Below are positions 26,411 through 35,960 of a stretch of DNA of 64,000 nt, in pieces. The DNA comes from Firmicutes bacterium AF25-13AC (GTDB lineage Bacteria > Bacillota > Clostridia > Lachnospirales > Lachnospiraceae). The position numbers and the translations under genes were made by a program. Position 1 is the stretch's first letter, and each line of letters starts with the position of its first letter. Location: NCBI GenBank assembly GCA_003478935.1, contig QUFP01000012.1:49047-113046 (forward strand), in the 5' to 3' direction. Under the pieces are notes generated by a model that was not told where the DNA came from, made no database searches, and saw only the letters and a list, made by a program, of their open reading frames with translations.

Positions 26411-28378
26411 TTACTCGCCAGCTTCCATTTTTTTGCACAGATCAAGAAAATCATATTCTGAAAGGATAGAAACACCAAGCTCCTTTGCCTTTTTGTTTTT
26501 GGAAGAAGTTGATTCTTTGTCGTTATTAATAAGATAACTTGTCTTAGCTGATACACTCCCTGCCGCCTTGCCGCCATGCTTTTCAATATAGTTTTTCAGC
26601 TCATTTCTGTTTGCAAAATGATGGACAGATCCGGTAATCACAAATGTAAGGTTTTCAAGATACTGTTTTTCATTATTTTCTTCCAAAACAAGTTCCAGTT
26701 CCTTAAGGAGCGAATCTAACTGTCCCATTTTTTCTGAATCGTTAAAATAATCGCAGACAGCCTGTGCCATAACATCGCCAATACCATCAACCGCAGTGAG
26801 TTCTTCTGCTGTGGCTGCCCTAAGCTTATCAAGATCTTGGTGGAAAGCACGCGCAAGCACCTTTGCATTTGCCACACCAATTCCTGGAATACCAAGTGCA
26901 TAGATTAATGCTGGAAGCTTAACCTTTCTTGCCTTATCAATTGAGGCAATCAAATTGGAACATGACTTTTCACCAAAGCCATCCATCTTGCAAATTTCAT
27001 CTGCATGTTCCTTTAAATGGAAAATATCGGCAAAGCTGTGAATAAAGCCAGAGTCGATAAACTTTTCAATGGTCACTTCTGACAAACCTTCCATATTCAT
27101 GGCATTTCTGCTCACAAAAAGTTCAAAGGCTTTTGTCTGCTTTGCCGTACATGCAGGATTTTCACAGTACAGACATGTTACCTCGTCATTAGTAACAAGC
27201 TTTGTTGGTCCGCCGCAGACTGGACAGACAGACGGAATTGTTAAGTTACTGCTTTGTGTCAGATTCTCTGCAATCTGAGGAATGATCATATTTGCCTTGT
27301 AAACAGTGATTGTATCACCAATTCCAAGTTTTAAGCTTTCCACAATCGAAACATTATGGACGCTCGCACGCGTTATTGTTGTTCCCTCTAACTCAACAGG
27401 GTCAAACACGGCAACAGGATTTATAAGTCCCGTGCGTGATGGACTCCAGTGAATCTCTCTAAGGGTAGTCTCTGCCGTCTCGTCCTTCCACTTAAATGCC
27501 ATGGCATTTCGTGGAAATTTAGCTGTGTTTCCAAGACTTTCACCATAGGCGATATCATCCATCAAAAGAACTAGTCCATCTGATGGCAGTTCATTCGATT
27601 CAATATGATTTGCGAACCACTTCACAGAATCAGGAAGATCTGTCGAAGTTACCATGCGGTATGTCACAACATCAAACCCCTGCGCAGCAAGCCATTCAAA
27701 CTGGCAGCGTCTTGAATTATTAAAGGTCATATCCTCTGCCGAGACGAGCGCAAATGCGATAAACTGAACATGACGGCCTGCTGTTACCTGACTATTTAAC
27801 TGGCGCACAGAACCTGCACACAAGTTTCTCGGATTTTTATACTTTGCATCCGCATCAGGATTTTCCTCGTTGATTCGCTCAAAATCCTTATAGGAAATAA
27901 CTGCCTCACCACGCAGCACCAGACGCCCCTTAAATGGAATCTTAGCTGGAAGATTTTCAAACTGTCTGGCATTTTGTGTGACAACCTCTCCTGTGATTCC
28001 ATTTCCACGTGTCACAGCCTTTGTCAATGTACCATTCTCATATGTTAATACAATAGTAAGACCATCAAGCTTCCAGGAAAGTATGCCTGTCTGATCTTTT
28101 AAAAATTCCTGAAGCTGCGACACTTCCTTCGTCTTATCAAGAGACAGCATTGGTGATGGATGATTTTCTTTTGGAAGTGCACTTAATACCTCATATCCGG
28201 CATGTGCGGTCGGGCTTTTTGCAAGCACTGTTCCAGTCTTTTTCTCAAGTGCGGCAAGCTCATCATAAAGCTCATCATATTCCTTATTGCTCATCAACTC
28301 TTTGCTTTCCTGATAATATGCTCTCGCCGCCGCATCAAGCTGCTCTACCAGCTCCTTCATACGCTCCAAATCGGACAT
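26411..28378 (-). CDS. ligA: NAD-dependent DNA ligase
   Basis: 655 residues, normal length. The adenylation lysine is in SWKLDGLTIV near residue 103, followed by TRGNGITGE and VLRGEAV. The OB fold, a Cys4 zinc finger (CPVCGG...CLYCENPAC), helix-hairpin-helix repeats around GFGEKSCSNL and GIPGIGVANA, and a C-terminal BRCT domain (FVITGSVHHFANRNELK onward) come in the usual order. It seals nicks during replication and repair. It is third in the queA-rluF-ligA-metA operon, 25 bases behind rluF. Confidence 0.95.
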   Translation of the reverse strand: MSDLERMKELVEQLDAAARAYYQESKELMSNKEYDELYDELAALEKKTGTVLAKSPTAHAGYEVLSALPKENHPSPMLSLDKTKEVSQLQEFLKDQTGILSWKLDGLTIVLTYENGTLTKAVTRGNGITGEVVTQNARQFENLPAKIPFKGRLVLRGEAVISYKDFERINEENPDADAKYKNPRNLCAGSVRQLNSQVTAGRHVQFIAFALVSAEDMTFNNSRRCQFEWLAAQGFDVVTYRMVTSTDLPDSVKWFANHIESNELPSDGLVLLMDDIAYGESLGNTAKFPRNAMAFKWKDETAETTLREIHWSPSRTGLINPVAVFDPVELEGTTITRASVHNVSIVESLKLGIGDTITVYKANMIIPQIAENLTQSSNLTIPSVCPVCGGPTKLVTNDEVTCLYCENPACTAKQTKAFELFVSRNAMNMEGLSEVTIEKFIDSGFIHSFADIFHLKEHADEICKMDGFGEKSCSNLIASIDKARKVKLPALIYALGIPGIGVANAKVLARAFHQDLDKLRAATAEELTAVDGIGDVMAQAVCDYFNDSEKMGQLDSLLKELELVLEENNEKQYLENLTFVITGSVHHFANRNELKNYIEKHGGKAAGSVSAKTSYLINNDKESTSSKNKKAKELGVSILSEYDFLDLCKKMEAGE

Positions 28379-28403
28379 AATAAACCTGCCTTTTTATAAA
28401 TAA

Positions 28404-29114
28404 TTACAGTGTTTTAATAAGCTTATCAAACTCTGCGTCAGTCACATTACGGAAGTTTCCCTGCGGAATATTTCCAAGATGAATGTTCATGATACGAATA
28501 CGCTTTAATGTCTCTACACGATAGCCACATGCTGCGCACATACGACGAATCTGACGGTTTAAGCCCTGCTTTAAAATAATATGAAATTCTCTGTTTCCTG
28601 TCTTTGTGCAGACGCATGGCATAGTATCTGCATTAAGCTCCTCAAGATGCATACCTCTTCTCATTTTATCTAAGAAGCTCTCTGTTACCTGATTATTAAC
28701 TGTGACAACATATTCCTTTTCATGAGAATTGCTTGCCTTTGAAATTTCATTTGCCAGATCTCCAAGATTAGTCATTAAAATCAGACCCTCAGATTCCTTA
28801 TCGAGACGGCCAATCGGATAAATTCTAGTAGGATATTTTACCATATCTACAATATTTTTCTCACCCTCAAAACGAGCTGTCGTACACACGATTCCTGCCG
28901 GCTTATTGACTGCGATCAATACTGGCTTAACCTGCTTTGTGCTGACCTTTTTTCCGTCCACAACGATCTCATCTGCACTGCTTACCTTCTGTCCCATAAC
29001 AGCACACACGCCATTGACCATGACCTTTCCCTCATCAACAAGACGGTCTGCCTCACGGCGGGAGCAAATTCCTTTTTCACTCAAAAATTTGTTTAAACGA
29101 ACTGTTTCTTCCAT
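28404..29114 (-). CDS. rluF: 23S rRNA pseudouridine synthase, RluF-like
   Basis: 236-residue RsuA/RluF family protein. The N-terminal S4 RNA-binding domain reads VRLNKFLSEKGICSRREADRL; the catalytic aspartate is in IGRLDKESEGL; the C-terminal GLNRQIRRMC...GYRVETLKRIRIMNIHL and IPQGNFRNVT match RluF better than RluB or RsuA. RluF modifies 23S rRNA position 2604. The ATG at 29114 is used; an in-frame extension to 29183 would run into queA. The gap to queA is 16 bases. Confidence 0.85.
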   Translation of the reverse strand: MEETVRLNKFLSEKGICSRREADRLVDEGKVMVNGVCAVMGQKVSSADEIVVDGKKVSTKQVKPVLIAVNKPAGIVCTTARFEGEKNIVDMVKYPTRIYPIGRLDKESEGLILMTNLGDLANEISKASNSHEKEYVVTVNNQVTESFLDKMRRGMHLEELNADTMPCVCTKTGNREFHIILKQGLNRQIRRMCAACGYRVETLKRIRIMNIHLGNIPQGNFRNVTDAEFDKLIKTL

Positions 29115-29130
29115 ATATAAATATCCTTTC

Positions 29131-30223
29131 TTAGTGAATAAACATCGCATCGCCAAATGAGAAGAAACGATATTTCTTTTCAACAGCTTCCTTGTAGGCT
29201 GCTAAAATATGCTCTCTTCCAGCAAGTGCAGAAACAAGCATTACAAGCGTAGACTTTGGCAGATGGAAGTTTGTAATTAAGGCATCTACATTTAAAATGA
29301 TAACCCGGATAAATGAAAATATCCGTCCATCCACTCTGCGCCTTCAAAATACCATCCTCTGTAGATGCTGACTCTAACGTGCGGCAGCTTGTCGTTCCTA
29401 CTGCAATGACACGTTTTCCAGCCTTCTTTGCTGCATTGATTTTCTCTGCTTCCTCTGGCTCGATACGATAAAACTCTGAGTGCATATGATGCTCAAGAAC
29501 ATTTTCAACCTTTACAGGTCTGAATGTGCCAAGACCAACATGAAGAGTTACGCTTGCGATAACAACACCCTTTTCCTCAATCTTCTTCAACAGATCCTTT
29601 GTGAAATGAAGTCCTGCTGTCGGTGCTGCTGCTGAGCCTTCATACTTTGCATAAACAGTCTGATAACGATTCTTATCCTTAAGCTGGTGTGTGATGTAAG
29701 GCGGCAGCGGCATCTGTCCAAGCTCATCAAGAATCTCTTCAAAAATTCCCTGATAAGAAAAACGAATCTTTCTGTTTCCATCCTCTACAACTTCAAGCAC
29801 CTCTGCCTTTAAACGTCCATCACCAAATGTAATGATTGTTCCCGGCTTTGCCTTCTTTCCTGGCTTTACAAGTACCTCCCAGACATCATCCTGCTCTCTC
29901 TTTAGCAAAAGCACCTCAATGTGAGCACCAGTATCTTCCTTAACACCCATCAGACGCGCTGGAATAACCTTTGTATTATTTATAACAAGACAGTCACCTG
30001 GATTTAATTCATCGATAATATCTCTGAAAATCTTATCCTGAGTCTTGCCTGTCTTTTTATCCAGTAAAAGCAATCTTGAACTGCTACGGTCCTCAATCGG
30101 ATCCTGTGCAATCAGCTCCTCTGGCAGATCATAATCAAAATCATTTATATCCATCATACCTGTTTGATGTGCTGCAGATTCTGTCTCATTTGTTGTATTT
30201 ACTTTTGTTTCCATAGTTTCCAT
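29131..30223 (-). CDS. queA: S-adenosylmethionine:tRNA ribosyltransferase-isomerase, small deletion near the C-terminus
   Basis: QueA adds the epoxycyclopentanediol precursor to preQ1-modified tRNA. Motifs are [45 protein letters not shown] and FIYPGY. Close to 29288-29290 the frame breaks after YHFKC and resumes at [15 protein letters not shown]; restoring a GT in the run TGTGTA gives the family spacing, so two bases are probably missing. The ATG at 30223 has GGAGG nine bases upstream and adds about 22 residues before the usual family start. It is first in queA-rluF-ligA-metA. Confidence 0.85.
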
Positions 30224-30267
30224 TATTAATTGCCTCCAAATATAAAAAAGCCCTCTAATACTCATGT

Positions 30268-30296
30268 AGCATATCATAATTTTTTCGCAAATACAA
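30268..30296 (-). promoter_or_regulatory. Promoter of the queA-rluF-ligA-metA operon
   Basis: TTGTAT (30296-30291), 17-base spacer, TATGCT (30273-30268), about 45 bases before the queA start. Confidence 0.45.
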
Positions 30297-30326
30297 GAAC
30301 TAAAACTTTGCTACTCTTCTAGGTTA

Positions 30327-30465
30327 CAAAAGCCCTTAGGTGCAATGGTTTCGTCGCCGGACCAAACTCCGCAGGTTCCTGTTAAATTCTTTCTTATTAT
30401 ACGTTACTTTGAAAGACCTGCTCCAAGTGTCCGGCTCGTGAAATCCATTCACCTTCGGGCTTTGC
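30327..30465. repeat. Long imperfect inverted-repeat element, copy 2 (full element)
   Basis: Two arms of about 50 bases, 30327-30378 and 30413-30465, pair imperfectly around a 34-base AT-rich centre. Shared blocks include AAAGCCC, AGGTG, AATGG and GCCGGAC. The right arm on the minus strand plus ACGTTACTTTG resembles copy 1 at 3207-3270. It lies between the divergent queA and arcC promoters in the 395-base gap 30224-30618 and contains no gene. Confidence 0.65.
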
Positions 30466-30533
30466 TGTAAATATTGGCTTATACGTGAACTGTATCAACT
30501 TAAAAACTTTTTACGTGTATTTTCGATTTTTCG

Positions 30534-30562
30534 TTGATTTGTTTTCTCTGCAATGGTATGAT
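30534..30562 (+). promoter_or_regulatory. Promoter of the carbamate kinase gene
   Basis: TTGATT (30534-30539), 17-base spacer, TATGAT (30557-30562), giving a leader of about 50 bases before the GGGAGG site and ATG at 30619. Confidence 0.6.
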
Positions 30563-30618
30563 GATAAGGAAAATAATAGTTACAATTCACGTGGCTAAAT
30601 AACAGGGAGGTTTTCATT

Positions 30619-31551
30619 ATGCCGAAAAAAAGAATCGTCGTTGCGCTTGGCCGCAATGCATTTGGAAAGACGCTTCCAGAGCAAAAGACTGCTGTTAAGG
30701 AGGCAGCAAAAGCTATTGCTGACCTTGCAGAATTAAAATATCAGATTGTTATCACACACAGCAATGGTCCTCAGGTTGGTATGATTCACATGGCTATGAC
30801 CGAATTTGGCAATGCACATCAGGATTTTACAGTTGCACCTATGGCAGTCTGCAGTGCTATGAGCCAGGGCTACATTGGATACGACCTTCAGAATGAGATC
30901 CGTACTGAGCTGCTTCGCAGAGGTATCTTTAACACAGTATCCACCATTATTACACAGGTTAAGGTTGACCCATTTGATCATGCATTTAGTCATCCGCTGA
31001 AATCTATCGGCCGTATCATGACAGCTGAGCAGGCACAGGCAGAACGTGACAAGGGTAATTTTGTTCGTGAAGATGAAGGCGGCTTCCGCCGTATCGTTGC
31101 ATCTCCTGCCCCGATTGAGATCTATGAGATTGATGCTATTCGTGCACTTGCTGATGCTGGACAGGTCGTAATCGCAGCCGGCGGCGGCGGTATTGCTGTA
31201 TTAGAGCAAGGTCCTGTTTTAAAGGGTGCCAGTGCTGTTATTGAGAAGGATGCCACAGCTGCTAAGATGGCACACGAATTAGACGCAGATGTTCTTTTAT
31301 TCTTATCTGCTACTGAACGTTTTGTCATTCATGCAGATACACCGCAGGAGTTCTCTCCAGATCATTTATCTGTTGCAGAGGCAATGGAGCTTATCGACAG
31401 CCAGACTATGGCAAAGGAAACAAAGCTGCCTAAGCTTGCTTCAGCTGTAAGCTTTGTAGCTGCAGGTGAAAACCGCAAGGCAATCATCACATCCCTCGAT
31501 AAGGTAAAGGAAGCACTTGCAGGAAAGACCGGTACATTGATTACCAAGTGA
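30619..31551 (+). CDS. arcC: Carbamate kinase
   Basis: 310-residue amino-acid-kinase-fold enzyme that makes ATP from carbamoyl phosphate, usually the last step of arginine or purine fermentation. Motifs are VALGRNAFG at the N-terminus (commonly GGNA), ITHSNGPQVG, VIAAGGGGIAV and the C-terminal GENRKAIITSLDKVKEAL. No arginine deiminase or ornithine carbamoyltransferase gene is nearby, so it stands alone here with its own promoter and a strong terminator. Confidence 0.9.
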   Translation: MPKKRIVVALGRNAFGKTLPEQKTAVKEAAKAIADLAELKYQIVITHSNGPQVGMIHMAMTEFGNAHQDFTVAPMAVCSAMSQGYIGYDLQNEIRTELLRRGIFNTVSTIITQVKVDPFDHAFSHPLKSIGRIMTAEQAQAERDKGNFVREDEGGFRRIVASPAPIEIYEIDAIRALADAGQVVIAAGGGGIAVLEQGPVLKGASAVIEKDATAAKMAHELDADVLLFLSATERFVIHADTPQEFSPDHLSVAEAMELIDSQTMAKETKLPKLASAVSFVAAGENRKAIITSLDKVKEALAGKTGTLITK

Positions 31552-31576
31552 TTTGATTTACATCATCACAAACTGC

Positions 31577-31613
31577 AAAGAGGTCATGTCCAAAACGACA
31601 TGACCTCTTTTTT
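31577..31613. terminator. Intrinsic terminator shared by arcC and the converging lytic transglycosylase gene
   Basis: AAAGAGGTCATGTC, loop CAAAAC, GACATGACCTCTTT and a T-run; a 14-base perfect stem. Confidence 0.9.
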
Positions 31614-31624
31614 ATTATTCATAA

Positions 31625-33652
31625 TTATTCGTAGTAAACAGTCTGGAACATTCCTACACTTCCAAGGATCGTTGCTGCATAAGCAGAATCATTTCCTGCG
31701 TTTCCTGTACGGTATGCTGTCAGTGCCTGATTCCAACTGCCATATGTATGATAATACTCTGCTAGCAAATCAATTCCAACTAAGATGTTGGATGCTGGAT
31801 CATACAGATTAGTAACACCAAGCTTCGCCATACGAGATGCACTGTATCTTGGAATGATCTGCATCAGTCCCTGTGCACCGCTTCCGCTTGTAGCACCTGC
31901 GTTAAAGTGGCTCTCATGATACATAACAGAGAATATTACTGAACTGTCCACACCATACTGACTGCAAAGATTTAATGTATACTGCGTCAAATCACTGCTG
32001 AGTGCAACATTAGTGACACGGATGCTTCCAGTTGGCTGTGACGGCTGTGTCTCCGGTACTGTTGGCTGCGTTTCCGGTGTCGCTGGCTGTGTCTCTGGCG
32101 CTGCTGGCTGTGTCTCTGGCGCTGCTGGCTGTGTCTCCGGTGCCGCCGGCTGTGTCTCTGGTGTTGTCGGTGCCGCAGACGATGCTGCTGCCACTGTAAG
32201 AACGATATTAGATGAAAAGCCGCCATAAGACAATGTAATTACGTTTTCACCAGCGTGAAGCATCATTCCTATATCATTGCTTGACCAGCCTTCTGTGATC
32301 GTTGCATAATTTCCATCACTGTATGCTGCTACGACATATACCTCATTGCTGCAAACTACATCGCCTTCACTCTTAGTACCGCCGACATAGAAAGCTTCGA
32401 TACCTGTTACTGTCACAGCTTCAGTAGATGGCTGTGTTTCTGGTACTGTTGGCTGTATAGTCTCAGAAGATGGCTGCGTTTCTGGTACTGTTGGCTGTAC
32501 AGTATCAGATGATGGCTGCTGTGCCGGCTCAGACGGTGCTGCTACCTCACTGTTTGCTGTACCATTTTCGTTCGTTGCTGCACTAGATGATGGCACAGTA
32601 TCCTGCTGTACTTTAGATTCCTCTTGCTGGGAACTTACCGTTTCTGCCTGAGATGCCATTGCCATTACCTGATCTGGTGACAGAACTGTTAATACTTCCT
32701 GATTGCCTGCAGTTGTCTCCTTAGTTGATATATCAGCATTGACATTAACTTTATTTGCAGATGCCAGTACGATATTTTCTGCGCTGCTCTCGCTTACTGC
32801 AACACCTAGCTGCTTTGCATTCTCCTCTGTTAAGGCAATATCGGTATTGATCCATGTCTCTCCAAGTGAGTATGAAACAGCAAGACAATCTGCTGAAAGA
32901 TACCCCTTCATAGGTCCGTCATATACACAGTATGCCCAGCCAGACTCCAGTAAACTGACTTCATAAGCATCGTATTCATATGCTACATCCAGGATATCTG
33001 CAGATGTTGTCGGACGAAGACGAATATTCATATTCGGAACAGTTACTCTAGCATAAAGCGTTCCGTTCTCCTGCATATATGCTGCAGCTTCTTCTCCTGT
33101 CAGAAGGTACTCGTTTTTTACCCAGCCCTCCATATCGTCTATTCCGATCTTTGTCCAATCACCATCTTCACCAAGAACAGATACAAGCTCCTCTGCCTGA
33201 ATGGTATTGACTACATCTGCATTCTCATCTGCCTGTGCACGCACATTTAAGTAATTGCCTACTGTATTTGGATTTACAAGTGCCTGATCTGAAAAATAGC
33301 TTGCCAATGGACTGCTTGCAGATGATGCACTTGATGAACGTTTCTCATTTTCTGTACGCTTTTCGTCAGACTCAGTTGACTTTTCTGTTGTCTTTTTCGC
33401 CGTTAGCTCATGTTCCCACAGCATGCCAAGCTGATAACGTTCAGCGCTGACTAATTCTGCATTTGCTTCTGTCTGAGGCTCCTGCTCTCTTGTCATCTCT
33501 TCCTGTGTCTCATCAAGCTCACGCGCGGCGAGAACATCATTATTCTTTGTCTGGAGTGCACCTGTTGAAGAAATAATAAGTCCAGCTGCAACTGCACCAG
33601 TTAAAAGCGTTGCTGCCGCTCCATTCACAAGAATTTTTACTCTAGCTTTCAT
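31625..33652 (-). CDS. Secreted SH3-domain lytic transglycosylase with PETQP linker
   Basis: 675 residues. An N-terminal hydrophobic segment (AAATLLTGAVAAGLIIS) acts as signal or anchor. Next come a Ser/Glu-rich stretch, two bacterial SH3 domains (YLNVRAQADENADVV and NMNIRLRPTTSADIL), a long Ser/Thr/Pro/Gln linker, a small beta domain (VTGIEAFYVGG to VLTVAA), six PETQP repeats and a C-terminal SLT domain with the catalytic glutamate E580 in MYHESHFN, GAQGLMQI and YRTG. It should cleave or bind peptidoglycan. The start at 33652 lies behind GGGAGAGG; an upstream ATG at 33685 has none. Confidence 0.8.
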   Translation of the reverse strand: MKARVKILVNGAAATLLTGAVAAGLIISSTGALQTKNNDVLAARELDETQEEMTREQEPQTEANAELVSAERYQLGMLWEHELTAKKTTEKSTESDEKRTENEKRSSSASSASSPLASYFSDQALVNPNTVGNYLNVRAQADENADVVNTIQAEELVSVLGEDGDWTKIGIDDMEGWVKNEYLLTGEEAAAYMQENGTLYARVTVPNMNIRLRPTTSADILDVAYEYDAYEVSLLESGWAYCVYDGPMKGYLSADCLAVSYSLGETWINTDIALTEENAKQLGVAVSESSAENIVLASANKVNVNADISTKETTAGNQEVLTVLSPDQVMAMASQAETVSSQQEESKVQQDTVPSSSAATNENGTANSEVAAPSEPAQQPSSDTVQPTVPETQPSSETIQPTVPETQPSTEAVTVTGIEAFYVGGTKSEGDVVCSNEVYVVAAYSDGNYATITEGWSSNDIGMMLHAGENVITLSYGGFSSNIVLTVAAASSAAPTTPETQPAAPETQPAAPETQPAAPETQPATPETQPTVPETQPSQPTGSIRVTNVALSSDLTQYTLNLCSQYGVDSSVIFSVMYHESHFNAGATSGSGAQGLMQIIPRYSASRMAKLGVTNLYDPASNILVGIDLLAEYYHTYGSWNQALTAYRTGNAGNDSAYAATILGSVGMFQTVYYE
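32043..32168 (-). repeat. Six 21-base tandem repeats coding for PETQP units
   Basis: GGCTGTGTCTC-type units of 21 bases in tandem inside the lytic transglycosylase gene; two adjacent units are identical. A second set of 42-base period lies at 32427-32510. Such arrays change length by slippage. Confidence 0.8.
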
Positions 33653-33885
33653 TGAATATTTGACCTCTCCCATTTTTATTTTCATGTCTGTGAAACATTT
33701 ACTTTTCGCAAACAGTATTTTTTTACTGCCCTAGACATGAAAAATATCATAATTATGTAATAACTGTTTCAATTTTATTAAACTTATTACAACTTTGTTA
33801 CAGACGCATTGTAACATTTTTAATAAATATTGTCAACTGCTTTCTTGGGAGAGCCGTCGCGCATATCGACAGACAGCTTAGTTTC

Positions 33886-33923
33886 GTTACAGCTCATTGG
33901 ACACCCATTCGCAAAACTGTAAC
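33886..33923. repeat. Inverted repeat at the 3' end of the rRNA methyltransferase gene
   Basis: GTTACAG (33886-33892) and CTGTAAC (33917-33923) enclose 24 bases with inner CATTGG/CCATTC symmetry, ending at the base before the stop codon of the next gene. No T-run, so not a classical terminator. The rest of 33653-33885 shows no gene. Confidence 0.4.
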
Positions 33924-34688
33924 TTAATTCCTTCTCTGCCTTGCTGCCTCAAACATCAAAACAGTGGCTGCCATTGCTGCATTTAATGATTCTACCTGTC
34001 CTGCCATTGGAATCAGAATCTTACAGTCTGCAAGCGCTGCTACCTCATCTGACAGACCGTTTGCCTCGTTTCCAATCATAAATGCGCAAGGCTTTTTATA
34101 GTCTGCTCCTTCGTAGCTGATTGTTGCGCCTAGGTGAGCGGCGTATGTGCTTACACCTGCTTTTTTTAAGCGCTCTATATCGCCTGCAAAATCTTCTGAT
34201 ACGACAAACGGCACGCGGTAAAGAGCACCCATAGTGCTTCGTATTGTCTTTGGATTGTAGATATCAACACAGTCACTGCTCATTAAAATACCAGTCACTC
34301 CTGCTGCCTCAGCTGCACGCATAATTGTTCCTAAATTTCCTGGATCCTGTAAATGATCTAAGATAAGTAGAAAGGAAGCTCTGTCTTTTCCAAGCAGCTC
34401 TTCAAATGAATAAGGTTGCTGCTTTATTACTGCAAGAATACCCTGCGGTGTCTTTGTATCGGAAAGCGTCTCAAAAATGGAGTCGCTTACAACATCAAAT
34501 TTCTTGCCCTTTAAAAGTGCTGCGCCCTCTTTGCTTTTGCTAAAGGATTCGGACGCCACTATCATTTTTACACGATCTGCTGGTGCCTCCTCAAACATCT
34601 TTCTTCCCTCTATAACAAATGCTTGCTCACGCTTTCTCTCTCTGGATTTTCTCTGTAAATTCAAAATATATTTTTGCTGCTGATTCAT
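33924..34688 (-). CDS. SpoU-type RNA 2'-O-methyltransferase
   Basis: 254-residue TrmH/RlmB family enzyme with a SPOUT knot. An N-terminal substrate-binding domain (residues 1-95) precedes motif 1 (ILDHLQDPGNLGTIMRAAEA), motif 2 (FMIGNEANGLSDEV) and motif 3 (IPMAGQVESLNAAMAATVLMFEA). Members methylate rRNA or tRNA ribose using S-adenosylmethionine; the exact site cannot be read from sequence. The ATG at 34688 has AGAGGGCG upstream. Confidence 0.85.
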   Translation of the reverse strand: MNQQQKYILNLQRKSRERKREQAFVIEGRKMFEEAPADRVKMIVASESFSKSKEGAALLKGKKFDVVSDSIFETLSDTKTPQGILAVIKQQPYSFEELLGKDRASFLLILDHLQDPGNLGTIMRAAEAAGVTGILMSSDCVDIYNPKTIRSTMGALYRVPFVVSEDFAGDIERLKKAGVSTYAAHLGATISYEGADYKKPCAFMIGNEANGLSDEVAALADCKILIPMAGQVESLNAAMAATVLMFEAARQRRN

Positions 34689-34728
34689 AAATCGCCCTCT
34701 TTTCTTATTTTTTTAAGTTATTTTCCTA

Positions 34729-34758
34729 TAAAAATAGCCCACAGTCAAGACCGTGGGC
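34729..34758 (-). terminator. Intrinsic terminator of pfkA
   Basis: On the minus strand GCCCACGGTC, TT, GACTGTGGGC followed by TATTTTTAT; about 90 bases beyond the pfkA stop. Confidence 0.75.
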
Positions 34759-34847
34759 CACTTTCGTTCTTTTTCTTTTATATTGATACTTATGATACTT
34801 ACGAATTGCTCCGTTACTGAAAACTTAGCAATTCTAAAAACATTCAG

Positions 34848-35822
34848 TTATCTAGAAAGCATCTTGCTTACTTCGTACTCGTATGGAGAGATAGTCTTCT
34901 TCATTGCAAGTGCCTCGTTGATATCGTAATCAACAAACTTACCATCGCGCAGTGCAACAACACGGTTGCTTGCGCCATCACACAGAAGCTCTACGGCACG
35001 AGCACCCATCATGGAAGCATAGTAACGATCCAGACAGGTCGGGCTTCCACCACGCTGCATATGTCCAAGAATGGTTGCTCTGGTCTCAATACCAGTTGCA
35101 GCCTCGATTCTCTTTGCCATGCTTGCGGAATGACCAACACCCTCTGCGTTAATAATCAGATGATGCTTCTTGCCCTTCTTACGATTCTCAATGATCTGAT
35201 TGATCAGTGCCTGCTCATCGCCATCATAATACTCTGGAAGAAGAATATTCTCTGCACCATTTGCAACACCACACCATAAAGCGATGTAGCCTGCGCTTCT
35301 TCCCATAACCTCAATGATACTGCAGCGCTCATGAGATGTAGAAGTATCTCTTACCTTATCAATTGCTTCCATTGCGGTATTGATTGCAGTATCAAAGCCG
35401 ATGGTATAATCTGTACAAGCAATATCCTGATCAATAGTTCCCGGCAGACCAATTGTATTGATTCCCAGATTTGCCAGCTTACATGCTCCATTAAATGAAC
35501 CGTCACCGCCAATTACAACGATACCATCAATTCCGTGCTTTCTGCAGATCTCTGCACCAAGCTTCTGACCCTCCTCTGTACGGAACTCTGCACATCTTGC
35601 TGTGTAAAGGATAGTACCACCTCTCTGGATGATATCAGATACGCTGCGAGAATCCATATCAACGATCTCCTCTTTCAGCAGTCCGGCGTAACCTCTCATA
35701 ATACCCTTTACGTTCAGACCCTTCGCAATACCGGTACGAACAACGGCGCGGATTGCGGCGTTCATGCCTGGAGCATCTCCTCCACTTGTTAATACACCAA
35801 TTGTCTTTACTTTATTTGCCAT
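34848..35822 (-). CDS. pfkA: 6-phosphofructokinase, ATP-dependent
   Basis: 324-residue glycolytic enzyme. Motifs are GVLTSGGDAPGMNAAIRA, IGGDGSFNGA (the GGDGS form typical of ATP-dependent PfkA), GLPGTIDQDIA and a QRGGSPTCLDR C-terminal signature. The start at 35822 follows AGGAGG by seven bases; the open frame upstream to 35954 is not coding. It lies behind dnaE on the same strand, an order common in Clostridia, where pfkA and often pyk follow dnaE; pyk is not here. Confidence 0.95.
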   Translation of the reverse strand: MANKVKTIGVLTSGGDAPGMNAAIRAVVRTGIAKGLNVKGIMRGYAGLLKEEIVDMDSRSVSDIIQRGGTILYTARCAEFRTEEGQKLGAEICRKHGIDGIVVIGGDGSFNGACKLANLGINTIGLPGTIDQDIACTDYTIGFDTAINTAMEAIDKVRDTSTSHERCSIIEVMGRSAGYIALWCGVANGAENILLPEYYDGDEQALINQIIENRKKGKKHHLIINAEGVGHSASMAKRIEAATGIETRATILGHMQRGGSPTCLDRYYASMMGARAVELLCDGASNRVVALRDGKFVDYDINEALAMKKTISPYEYEVSKMLSR

Positions 35823-35960
35823 GACGTTTCCTCCTTGCTGTCTTGACATGTTTCTTATCTTTTTGCTTTGCATTTTGTGTTTTTCTTGCTGTCTGGTAAA
35901 GTGTGTTAAAAATTTACCAATACTTATTCTAATTGATTTTGCAAAGTTTTTCAATACAAT

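Noticed and set aside
30327..30465. A riboswitch controlling arcC
   Set aside because: The arcC promoter at 30534-30562 lies downstream of it, so it would not be in the transcript, and the related copy at 3207 is behind a gene rather than before one.
30619..31551. Inactive carbamate kinase because GGNA is GRNA
   Set aside because: Variation at this position occurs in clostridial relatives as far as I recall, and all other substrate and ATP motifs are intact.
32043..32168. CRISPR-like 21-base repeats
   Set aside because: They are in frame inside a coding sequence, have no spacers and encode PETQP.
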